Assembly (NCBI GenBank): GCA_030699385.1
Contig: JAUYMY010000003.1
Coordinates: forward strand, 1-49,362
Direction: 5' to 3'
Source: Methylobacter sp.
GTDB taxonomy: Bacteria; Pseudomonadota; Gammaproteobacteria; Methylococcales; Methylomonadaceae
Length of the DNA stretch: 49,362 nucleotides
Shown: in pieces, positions 8,745 through 15,790 of the stretch
Layout of the letters: every line of letters begins with the position of its first letter
Position numbering within the stretch: position 1 is the first letter of the stretch
Position numbers and translations under genes: made by a program
The notes under the pieces: generated by a model
What the model was told of the DNA's origin: nothing
The model's database searches: none
Seen by the model: the letters and a program-made list of their open reading frames with translations, nothing else

Positions 8745-10756
8745 ATGCGATTTCCCGGCTCTCTTATCCTCCCGTATATCCGTTGGCGCCCGGCCTGCCT
8801 GCTGCTGGCCTTGGCTTTATCGGCCGGTCAAGCGCTTGCCGCCGAGGCGGCGCGGGTGGATTTGACAGCCACGGCCGAATATCTCGAAGATGCGCAAGGT
8901 ACGCTGACCCTCGCCGATGTCGAAGCCCGCGCCGCATCGCGCTTTCAGCCGATGGCTGACGTCAATCTGGGCTATTCCCGCTCCACTTTCTGGTTCCGCA
9001 TTCCGCTGGCGGAGGAACACGGCGATGTAGCGAACCGGCTACTGGAAGTTGCGTTCTCCGATCTGGATTATGTGGCGTTTTACGCGCCGGGCCGGTCGCC
9101 GGTGGTGGCCGGGCGGGATTACCCCATTAACCCGGATATGTGGCCGCACCGCTTTTATGTGTTTCCGCTGAAGCTGAGCGCCGAACCGCGCTATTTTTAT
9201 CTGCAAGTGCGCTCCCGTAGCGGCGTGACCGTACCGCTGGTACTTTGGGAACCGGCGGCTTTTGCCGACGAAACGCAGAAAATCTATCTGGCGCAAGCCT
9301 TGTATTACGGCGAGCTGCTGGCCTTGCTGATTTACAACTTGCTGATTTTTCTGTCGTTGCGGGAGCGCGGATTTTTGCTCTATAGCGTGTTCGCCTGCTT
9401 CATGGGCCTGGGGATGCTGGCCGGCAACGGCCTTGCCAGACAGTTCCTGTGGCCGGCGGAACTGCCTTGGCCGGGCGGCCTGACCTTGACCGCGTATGCC
9501 TTGACCATGGTTTTCGCCCTGTATTTCGCCCAACACTTTCTGCAAACCCGCGCGCTGTGCTGCCCAGATTCCATCGCGCGATAGACCTGACGGCGGGTTT
9601 TGGCTGGCTGGTCGCCATCGCGCCTTGGTTCGATATTTCATCTCCCGCGGCGGCATCGGGAATGTCCATAGCCGCCATCGTGACGGGCGGGTTGATGATC
9701 GCGGCCGGATTTCTGTCGTGGCGCGCCGGCAACCGCAGCGCGCGCCTGTTTCTGCTGGCCTGGGGCGTGCTGGCGCTGGGCGCCGTCGTTTCCGGCATGC
9801 ATAATTTCGGCCTGGTACCGACCAATATCCTGACCGCTTACGCGGCGCAGCTAAGTTCGGCCGCCGAGATGCTGTTGCTGTCGTTTGCATTGGCCGAGCG
9901 CATCCGGCTGGAGCGCAATGCGCGGGAGGCCGCGCAGGCCGAGGCGCTGACCGCACGGCAATCGCTGGTGGAATCGCTACGCGAATCGGAAGCCAAACTG
10001 GAAAAAACCGTGGCGGAACGCACCGTCGAATTGAATCAGTCGCTGCAAAACGAACGCAGCCTGCTGGATCGCTACGTCCGTTTCGGCGCGCTGATTTCCC
10101 ACGAGTTTCGCAATCCCTTGGCCATCATCAAGAGCCAACTGACGCTGATAGAGAAGGAGCGGCAACACGGCCTGAACCATATCGAACGTCGACTGGGGGC
10201 CATTGCGTCGGCCGCCGGCCGGCTCGGCGTACTGTTCGAGGAATGGCTGCAAAGCGACCGCATGCGGCGGCAGACCCGCGAGATTTCTCCCATCGTCATC
10301 CCGCTCGTCGCCTGGCTGGAGGAGGTCGTCGACGATTGCCGCGATTGTTACGTTAATTATCCGTTCGAGCTGCGCCTCGCCGACGGCTTGCCGGACATCA
10401 GCGCCGACGAAGCCATGCTAAGGATCGCCGTCCACAACCTGGTCGATAACGCCGCTAAATACGCCCCGCCCGGCACAACAATTAGCTTCGAAGCGCTGGA
10501 ACGCGACGGTATGGTGGGTATCGCGGTGATCGACAGCGGCCCCGGCATTGCGCCGAAACACCGGGATGCGATATTTGCGGATTATTTTCGTGTCGTTCCC
10601 GAAAGCGAAGTCGCCGGTCTCGGCCTCGGGCTTGCTTTCGTCAAAAGAATCGTCGATCTGCATCGCGGCTGGATCGAATTAAAAAGTGAATTGGGCATAG
10701 GCACGGGCTTCTGTCTCTGGCTGCCCGGCAATACAGACAAGGATACTTCCCAATGA
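8745..10756 (+). pseudogene. 7TM-DISM sensor histidine kinase, broken by a frameshift
   Basis: The N-terminal part (8745-9584) has a signal peptide, a 7TMR-DISMED2-like sensor domain (about residues 40-180) and the first membrane segments. The C-terminal part continues in another frame to 10756. It has further membrane helices, a coiled coil (EAKLEKTVAERTVELNQSLQ), a HisKA H-box (ALISHEFRNPLAI), the N-box NLVDNAAKYAPPG, G1 DSGPGI and G2 GLGLGLAFVKRIVDLH. Protein homology switches frame near 9548-9556, in the run CCCGCGCGCTG, as expected from loss of one base; restored, the kinase would be about 670 aa. Its stop overlaps the response regulator start as ATGA. It may be a real mutation, a sequencing error, or less likely a programmed shift. 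A membrane sensor by family. Confidence 0.82.
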
Positions 10757-11457
10757 GCGATAAGCTAAAAAGCAATACCAGGATTTTGGTGGTCGAGGAT
10801 GAGCCGGATTTGTGCGAAGCCATGGTGTCCTTCCTTCAGCTGGAAGGCTTTCAGGCCGCCGGCGTCGGCAGCGTGGTGGCGGCGGATGCCTGGCTGCAAG
10901 CGCAACCCATCGACATTGTCATCCTCGATGTCGGCCTGCCGGACAGGGATGGTATTTCGTGGATCAGGCAAAACGAGGCCACCCGGGACAAGGGGCTCAT
11001 CGTCACTACGGCGCGGGGCGAGTTGCCGGACCGCATCCGCGGTCTGGCGGCGGGGGCGGATGCCTATCTGGTGAAGCCGGTGGAATTCGAGGAACTGCGC
11101 CTGATTGTAAGCAATGTGGCAAACCGCCTCGGCTGCGGCATCCCCTCTTCCCTCTCCGGCTGGAAGCTCGACCCCGTCCACTGGGAACTCATTTCATCGA
11201 ACGGCGACGTCATCAAATTAACGCGTTCCGAGGCCACGCTGCTTACCACGCTGGCCGCCTCGCCGGGGCAGGCCGTACACCGGGACGAACTGATCCGCGC
11301 GCTGGGCTACGAGCCGGAAACCTACGACCCGCGCCGCATGGAAATCCTGGTCAGGCGCTTGCGCAACAAGGTCAGGTTGCAATCCACGATACGCCTGCCG
11401 CTGGAAACCGTCCACGGCCAGGGTTACGCCTTCGCGGCGGATATTGCCGTGGCGTAG
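10753..11457 (+). CDS. OmpR-family response regulator
   Basis: 234 aa. The receiver domain (residues about 10-125) has the acidic cluster VVEDEPD, the phospho-acceptor Asp59 in VILDVGLPDRDG, Thr in IVTTARGE and Lys in YLVKPVEF. The C-terminal winged helix (about 145-230) shows LTRSEATLLTTLAASPGQAV, VHRDELIRALG and RRMEILVRRLRNK. The start overlaps the kinase stop by 4 bp, so translation is coupled. It is the cognate regulator of the frameshifted 7TM-DISM kinase; targets are unknown, though the phased TCCGAC repeats upstream of the kinase are candidates. Confidence 0.93.
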   Translation: MSDKLKSNTRILVVEDEPDLCEAMVSFLQLEGFQAAGVGSVVAADAWLQAQPIDIVILDVGLPDRDGISWIRQNEATRDKGLIVTTARGELPDRIRGLAAGADAYLVKPVEFEELRLIVSNVANRLGCGIPSSLSGWKLDPVHWELISSNGDVIKLTRSEATLLTTLAASPGQAVHRDELIRALGYEPETYDPRRMEILVRRLRNKVRLQSTIRLPLETVHGQGYAFAADIAVA

Positions 11458-11520
11458 GGGTATTTGAGTTAACGATGAAGACCGTACAGCACTAGTCGAT
11501 GCGCTGTTGGAATTGCTTGC

Positions 11521-11775
11521 GTGGCAGGAAAAAAAAGATGGACCCGGTTAGAGCAGGAAATACTTAAACTCAAAATAAAACCCAGCAAGATGGATGATGA
11601 TAATTCAGGTCAGGACGACGATGGCAAGGACGATAATAGCGATACGACCAAAAAGAGAAAAGGACTGAAACGCAGTAAATCGCAGACTCTTGAGATTGAC
11701 GTTACCGTTGAGATTGAACCCGATAACATTCCACAAGGCTCAGTCTTTAAGTGTCACTGGGACGCATTCAACTAA
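11521..11775 (+). pseudogene. N-terminal fragment of a transposase (remnant)
   Basis: 84 residues from a GTG. The order LEQEILKLKIKPSKM, a low-complexity Asp/Lys stretch, KKRKGLKRSKSQTLEI and DNIPQGSVFK resembles the N-terminus of IS transposases whose proteins run IKPSKL...KRSKTQ...IPxGSRFKGYxDF (family recalled, not searched). The match stops at the point where integrase-derived DNA begins (about 11774), so the gene was truncated by that junction. Just upstream, an A8 run (11529-11536) shifts frame relative to another coding-like stretch (DALLELLAWQEKK). It marks DNA rearrangement at the left edge of the island. Confidence 0.5.
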
Positions 11776-11884
11776 GCTTGCTGCCTATTTAAATAAGCTC
11801 ATTGCACGTTTTTTGTGATCTTCTGATTTATTGGTCATATTTCGTTTGTACCTCTCGCCGGCGATACCTCCTTCGATTTGTCTT
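11774..11884 (-). pseudogene. Shrunken remnant of a P4-type integrase gene
   Basis: 11774-11862 is a diverged copy of part of the intact integrase at 21799-23010 (shared GCTTGCTGCCTAT, CATTGCACGTTTTTTGTGAT and TTCTGATTTAT), covering roughly residues 107-138. It then jumps to a piece matching roughly residues 71-75 (ATTTGTCTT) and runs straight into the 111-bp repeat. The last junction lies in TGGCGGTAT, which occurs both inside the intact integrase (near 22798) and in the repeat (near 23064), so deletion between short direct repeats is likely. Same orientation as the intact gene. Confidence 0.75.
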
Positions 11885-11995
11885 ATGGCGGTATGTCAAC
11901 GGGTGTGGTTGTGTTTCGTTGGGTAATAAAAAACCCGCTAAGCCATGCAGCTTGCGGGTTCGGTGTGCTTCGTTGGGTCTTGTTGAATAGTCTGG
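11885..11995. repeat. Left attachment-type direct repeat (att), 111 bp
   Basis: Matches 23063-23173 over 111 bp with one mismatch (C at 11961). It includes the AACCCGC...GCGGGTT hairpin with A-run that serves as the tRNA-Arg terminator at the other end. The period between copies is 11,178 bp, which gives the size of the integrated element. It ends where the tRNA 3' end would begin, so the copied target is the region immediately downstream of the tRNA. Confidence 0.85.
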
Positions 11996-12135
11996 CCGAG
12001 GCTCTATACAATGTTGCTCTGTATGCCTTAATAATAAAGGCTTTATGTGTTTTATATTTTCAAGATACCGCCAAAAATACCGCCAGGGGTTTAATGTTGA
12101 GGGCAAATCGCCTACGCCTTGTTTCATAATCCCCC

Positions 12136-12300
12136 GCCTGCCTGCCTGCCTGCCTGCCTGCCGCTGCCTGCTGGCCCCGCGCCCATAACTAAAAGTCTTA
12201 TGATAGCGCTCGTGTTCGTTCAGACATTGTTCAGTTAGAACGCCAAGGGTAAAAGGTACTTCCCAGCTTCTCCTCACGCGGGTAATTCAGACCCCGTTAT
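12136..12300 (-). repeat. Left inverted-repeat unit ending in a (GCCT)n microsatellite
   Basis: Read on the minus strand, 12300 to 12136 shows GAATTACCCGCGTGAGG, GGAAGTACCTTTT, CCAGCAGGCAGCGGC and then about 6.5 GGCA units. The right-end unit on the plus strand (21080-21322) has the same landmarks in the same order. The two are imperfect inverted copies (roughly three quarters identical over the first 50 bp by eye). Confidence 0.6.
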
Positions 12301-12425
12301 TTGGGTAGTCAGTAGCACATAAAGTTACTGAACATTTGTATTCTGGCGGGTGCCTTTCTTCTTTGCCAATGCGCCCTTATTTTTAATTTATGCGCGCACG
12401 TAGGGGGGGGTGTATCTCAGATTCT

Positions 12426-12545
12426 GGGGCTTTTGGGGCATTCGGGGAAGCCCTTGGTACGCGTGGCCTGTAGCCCGGCTATAGGCGTTTTTGCTTGGGG
12501 CATCTCTGGGGCATTTGGCTAAATTCTGGGGCTTTTTTGGGGCAT
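12426..12545 (+). repeat. Iteron-like GGGGCAT cluster (left)
   Basis: GGGGCAT lies at 12435-12441, 12497-12503, 12508-12514 and 12539-12545, with variant GGGGCTT at 12426 and 12528. Several are spaced 11 bp apart, about one helical turn. A second cluster lies near the other end in the opposite orientation (21476-21564). P4-type satellites replicate from two iteron-bearing sites bound by the primase-helicase, so these are candidate replication sites (inference). Confidence 0.5.
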
Positions 12546-12634
12546 TTGGTATTTTTTGGCCTAAAAACGGCTTATTTTCCCCCTTGGCGGCGGTCTTGAT
12601 TCGACCTTAAACAGGCCGGTTTTTTGAGGCTTTC

Positions 12635-12652
12635 TGTGAAATTATTTTCACA
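12635..12652. promoter_or_regulatory. 18-bp palindrome TGTGAAATTATTTTCACA
   Basis: One of six copies in the element of the palindrome TGTGAA(A)-AT-rich centre-TTCACA. The two left copies are here and at 12886. The central spacing between TGTGA and TCACA is 8 bp, not the 6 bp of CRP sites. Confidence 0.55.
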
Positions 12653-12885
12653 AGTGCCGGGCGAATAATTGCCGTTACGTGTAACGATTATTGCCGGGTG
12701 GTCATAGCCCCCCCAATGCGGCCAGGCTGTCGCCATTTTTTAGCGGGGCATTTGTACCCTTTTGCGACACAATAAATTTATACGCTTGTTACCGTGCCAA
12801 CTCGCTAAAAGCCACGTTATATAAAGGCTATAGGCAGGCACGATGCTTGCTATGGGTGTTATCAATATTTGGTTAATAATCAGTC

Positions 12886-12903
12886 TGTGAAAATATTTTC
12901 ACA
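12886..12903. promoter_or_regulatory. 18-bp palindrome TGTGAAAATATTTTCACA
   Basis: A perfect inverted repeat, the second left-end copy. It lies just beyond the terminator of the leftward satellite gene cluster, so it is not obviously a promoter operator; it could be a centromere-like or replication-control site. Confidence 0.55.
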
Positions 12904-12930
12904 CGTTACCTGTTACGAAAATTGCAGGCA

Positions 12931-12957
12931 CAAAAAAGCCGGTCAAATAACCGGCTT
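12931..12957 (-). terminator. Rho-independent terminator of the leftward satellite gene block
   Basis: Stem AAGCCGGT (12936-12943) / ACCGGCTT (12950-12957), 6-nt loop, followed on the minus strand by a run of T (plus-strand A at 12932-12937). It lies downstream of the S49 protease gene, the last large gene of the block. Confidence 0.7.
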
Positions 12958-13126
12958 AGTTTGTGCAAGCTACATCCCGGCCTGCCAGCGGTGGTTTTGG
13001 GCGATAAAGCGATTCTGTTCCGTAACTCGCAGCAATACGTGTCAACCCCGAATTCATTGCTTGCCCTTTGGGCACGGCGGCAAGCGCTCCGCCACTTTTA
13101 CAACATTTCGGGCTGTCTAAACCCAT
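12956..13126 (-). CDS. Possible 56-aa small protein
   Basis: An ATG at 13126 opens a frame reading MGLDSPKCCKSGGALAAVPK and ending at a TAA inside the terminator stem. A Cys pair is near the start. The ribosome site is weak and no family is recognised. It lies 16 bp after the S49 protease stop on the same strand, so it could be the last gene of the operon or chance. Confidence 0.25.
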   Translation of the reverse strand: MGLDSPKCCKSGGALAAVPKGQAMNSGLTRIAASYGTESLYRPKPPLAGRDVACTN

Positions 13127-13142
13127 TTAGGTATGAGTGGAC

Positions 13143-14156
13143 CTAAATTCTGTTGATTTTGGCAAAGGCTTGCGCCCAACCATCATCCTCATTCTTTTGA
13201 CTGGTGGCCTCTTGCGCAGCTTCTTGGGTGGCGCTAAGTGGTGTGATCCGAACCGCGTTAAAGGCTTTTGCCCAGCCTGCGGCTTCCTCGGTCATCGCTT
13301 CCGCCGGTTTACTGCTGGCCAGCGTTCGGCCATTGGCTTTGGCAAAGGCTCGCGCCCAACCGTTTTTTGTATCGGCGGCGCTGGCCTGTTGCTGGCTCGA
13401 TGTATAACCGCCAGCGCCGCCATTAATAACGGCCTGCAAACTGCCCAGGCTATCAGCAAGGCCGGATTGCACCGCTTGGTTGCCAATAACAATATCGCCC
13501 TTTAAGCCTAAAATGCTGCTTGCGCTTAAAGTCGGCCTAAGTTCGCCCAATGCGCCGATAAAAACCGATTCCAGATAATTAATTGATTGCTGTATGACCA
13601 TCCGCCCTGCGTCGGTTGCAGGATCCGGGCGCTTATTTGCGGCGTTCGCGCTGACAATTTCAATGTTAGCACCATTATCCCGGCGATAAATCCCAACCAC
13701 GCCAATCGATCCCAGAACCGCTGTCGCATCAACCACAATCGTATCGCAGGCGGCGGCCAGCCAATAGGCGGCGCTGGCCGCCAGGCCGGACACGTAAGCG
13801 GTCACGGGTTTATCAATGGATTTAATGTAGTTTGCCAGCTCGTTAATGCCGGTCACGGATCCGCCGGGTGAATCAAAATTTAAAACAATGCGTTCAATTT
13901 GGGGTGAATTGGCGGCTTTGACCAATAATTCTTGGATTGAGGACAGCGACACGCCAAAACCCAGCCAGGTGAATATATTGTCTCGTGGGAACAGTGCGCC
14001 GCTGATGTTGATAACGGCGACAATGCCCGGTTCAAAGTTTTTGCTGGGTGCGCCGTGTTCCGCTGAAAGGTTGGCGGCTGAAAATTTAGCCTCCACTTCT
14101 ATTAGGTTGCTAAGCGCCTCGGCGGTGATCGCGTAGGTTTTTTCGTTCAGAATCAT
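13143..14156 (-). CDS. S49 (SppA/prohead-type) serine peptidase
   Basis: 337 aa. The ClpP-like fold signature is present: VLNFDSPGGSV (about 93-101), GLAASAAYWLAAA with the likely nucleophile Ser128, and LGSIGVVGIYRRD. Phage members of S49 mature capsids and often carry a scaffold-like tail. Here the C-terminal 80 residues contain three copies of a GWA-x-AF motif (NGWARAFAKANG, AGWAKAFNAVRI, DGWAQAFAKINRI) separated by Ala/Gln-rich linkers. No signal peptide is seen, which argues against a membrane SppA. It is the last large gene of the satellite block; no capsid, portal or terminase gene is visible in the element, so it may act on a helper phage's capsid (inference). Confidence 0.85.
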   Translation of the reverse strand: MILNEKTYAITAEALSNLIEVEAKFSAANLSAEHGAPSKNFEPGIVAVINISGALFPRDNIFTWLGFGVSLSSIQELLVKAANSPQIERIVLNFDSPGGSVTGINELANYIKSIDKPVTAYVSGLAASAAYWLAAACDTIVVDATAVLGSIGVVGIYRRDNGANIEIVSANAANKRPDPATDAGRMVIQQSINYLESVFIGALGELRPTLSASSILGLKGDIVIGNQAVQSGLADSLGSLQAVINGGAGGYTSSQQQASAADTKNGWARAFAKANGRTLASSKPAEAMTEEAAGWAKAFNAVRITPLSATQEAAQEATSQKNEDDGWAQAFAKINRI

Positions 14157-14157
14157 T

Positions 14158-14745
14158 TTAGGCCTCGATCATCAATACAACTTCGGGGTTGCAATCTTCG
14201 CGGCGATAAAAGCCGATCATGCCCAATTCTTCGGCGGTACAAATCAATTCCTCTTCGTCGATTTCAATGCCACGCAAGCGCTTTTCCAGGTCGCGTTTTA
14301 ATGCGGGTCGTTCGCTGAGCAAAGGCCCCGACTGGATACCGTCGGCGGCTTTTCGGGCTTGGGCGATTAGCCTTTTTTCGGTTTCAATGGGGAATAATCC
14401 GCAAATCAAATCCGATACATCAGTAATGGTTGAACCGCTTATGCGGGTTGGCGATTGGATCATGATGCTGCTTTTGTCGTAAGCAAAGCCGACTTCTAAT
14501 TCCAGCGGATTAGGACCATTCAATCCTCGTGGGTAAAAAAAGTGGTTAATCGCCTGAATATCAGACTTTTCCCCAACCAGTTTTTTAATTGCAGCAATCG
14601 CGTCATCAACATGCAGTGGCGCGTTTTCGAGCCAGTGCAACTCATCTTTGATCGTTTGGATTTCGTCGCGCATTCCGGCCAATTGCTCCTTGGCGCTCTC
14701 GGCATTTTTTTGTATTACAGACTTTAATTTTTTCGGATCAATCAT
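14158..14745 (-). CDS. Unknown satellite protein, 195 aa, N-terminal coiled coil
   Basis: I chose the ATG at 14745 (MIDPKKLKSV), preceded by TTGGAGC. The in-frame extension upstream overlaps the preceding gene and looks non-native. Residues about 5-50 are a charged helix (NAESAKEQLAGMRDEIQTIK). The rest is mixed alpha/beta with an acidic C-terminal part (RGIEIDEEELICTAEELGMI). One base separates its stop from the S49 protease start. No family recognised. Context suggests a role with the S49 protease, but this is unproven. Confidence 0.7.
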   Translation of the reverse strand: MIDPKKLKSVIQKNAESAKEQLAGMRDEIQTIKDELHWLENAPLHVDDAIAAIKKLVGEKSDIQAINHFFYPRGLNGPNPLELEVGFAYDKSSIMIQSPTRISGSTITDVSDLICGLFPIETEKRLIAQARKAADGIQSGPLLSERPALKRDLEKRLRGIEIDEEELICTAEELGMIGFYRREDCNPEVVLMIEA

Positions 14746-14749
14746 TTTT

Positions 14750-15241
14750 TTAGCTCCAAGCCGCGCCGCTATCGGCGACTGCATTCCAAACGGGATTGTG
14801 ACCCTCGTTGTGCCGGGTGGCAACTTCGTTTAGGCGGTTAAAACCCGCGCCGTGGGCTGCATAAACGTCGCTATGCGCTTCATACTTTTCCCTCAAGACG
14901 ATGACCTCCAAAAATGCGTCATACTTCTTCAACAGCGCCCGCTGCAACTCCGGATCATCAGGCTCGTCGGGGCGGCCACCCAATCGCTGGGGACTTTCCT
15001 CCTTCCAATGATGCCGTATCCGCGCAATTTTAGTGGCAAACTCTGATCTGGATAATTTGCTGTCGGCGGCGAAAATTTCATCCAGGTGGCGGGTTCGGCT
15101 AGTCCGGGGAATATCCCAGTTCCGCCGGTAAAAGGCTGTGTTAGCTGCCCGGTACGACTCGTTGCATTCCATCATTTCGCGGTGCAGCGCCTGCCTTTTG
15201 TTTAGTATTTGGAGCCATTTATTGCTATTAAAAACTGCCAT
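14750..15241 (-). CDS. Unknown satellite protein, 163 aa
   Basis: Begins MAVFNSNKWLQILNKRQALH after an A/G-rich leader (AAAGAAGAGG). Highly charged and helix-rich, with no membrane segment, Cys motif or known active site visible. Its stop lies just 5' of the start of the 195-aa gene, so the two are co-transcribed. No family recognised. Confidence 0.7.
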   Translation of the reverse strand: MAVFNSNKWLQILNKRQALHREMMECNESYRAANTAFYRRNWDIPRTSRTRHLDEIFAADSKLSRSEFATKIARIRHHWKEESPQRLGGRPDEPDDPELQRALLKKYDAFLEVIVLREKYEAHSDVYAAHGAGFNRLNEVATRHNEGHNPVWNAVADSGAAWS

Positions 15242-15349
15242 TTTTTAAACCTCTTCTTTTGTAAAAAAAACTATGGCCTGACTATACCGACCTGTTTTTA
15301 AAAAGAAAATATGGCAAATTAACAATGTTTAATAAAAACAACTTGGAAA

Positions 15350-15790
15350 TTAATCATTTTTAGTTCTGAACAATAAATTGTACATATCCCGGCATTTTGT
15401 AGGGTACCGGATGCCCATTTTTAACACCTCATCAATGAGACAATCAACCGGGCTTTCTGGCTGAAAATCAGACTCGTATTTTTTACGGTTGATGAAAACG
15501 GCCATTAACCGGCACAATTCCGCGCATTGATGCCAAGGGCCCCCGCCAATAAGTTCACAGGCTTGGTGAAACAGCTCATTGCGCCGATTGTTCGCAGCTT
15601 GGTAGGCCGCCGATTGCTTGCCACGCAAAAAAACCTGCGGCGCGGTATCTTGAAAAGCCTCATCAATGGCCGCGCCGGCTTTTATTTTCTGAGTCACTTG
15701 AACCAAATAAAGCCGGTGTGATTTTTTTAGATGGCCGCCAGCGTCTAGGTTTTCGCCGATTTCAAGAAACGCTTGGAGGTAGTTAGTCAT
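15350..15790 (-). CDS. Unknown satellite protein, 146 aa
   Basis: Begins MTNYLQAFLEIGENLDAGGH and overlaps the 3' end of the DUF927-like ATPase gene by 8 bp, so it is translationally coupled. Helical and Cys-containing (GGPWHQCAELCRLMA), with no recognised domain. A 108-bp A/T-rich gap (15242-15349) follows before the next gene. Confidence 0.7.
   Translation of the reverse strand: MTNYLQAFLEIGENLDAGGHLKKSHRLYLVQVTQKIKAGAAIDEAFQDTAPQVFLRGKQSAAYQAANNRRNELFHQACELIGGGPWHQCAELCRLMAVFINRKKYESDFQPESPVDCLIDEVLKMGIRYPTKCRDMYNLLFRTKND

Larger units (their letters stand above)
11996..12955. other. Gene-free left end of the satellite
   Basis: No convincing coding sequence in about 960 bp; the short open frames show no family features. 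It holds the left member of an imperfect inverted repeat with a GCCT microsatellite, an iteron-like GGGGCAT cluster, two 18-bp TGTGAAA palindromes, a small palindrome GTTACGTGTAAC (12673-12684) and a terminator hairpin. It looks like replication or packaging DNA rather than gene DNA. Confidence 0.6.

Noticed and set aside
11828..12277. 149-codon minus-strand frame
   Set aside because: It crosses the integrase remnant, the att repeat with its terminator hairpin and a microsatellite, so it is a patchwork of non-coding parts.
12691..13146. Small plus-strand frames in the left end of the satellite
   Set aside because: No ribosome sites or domain features; they run through palindromes and a leftward terminator.
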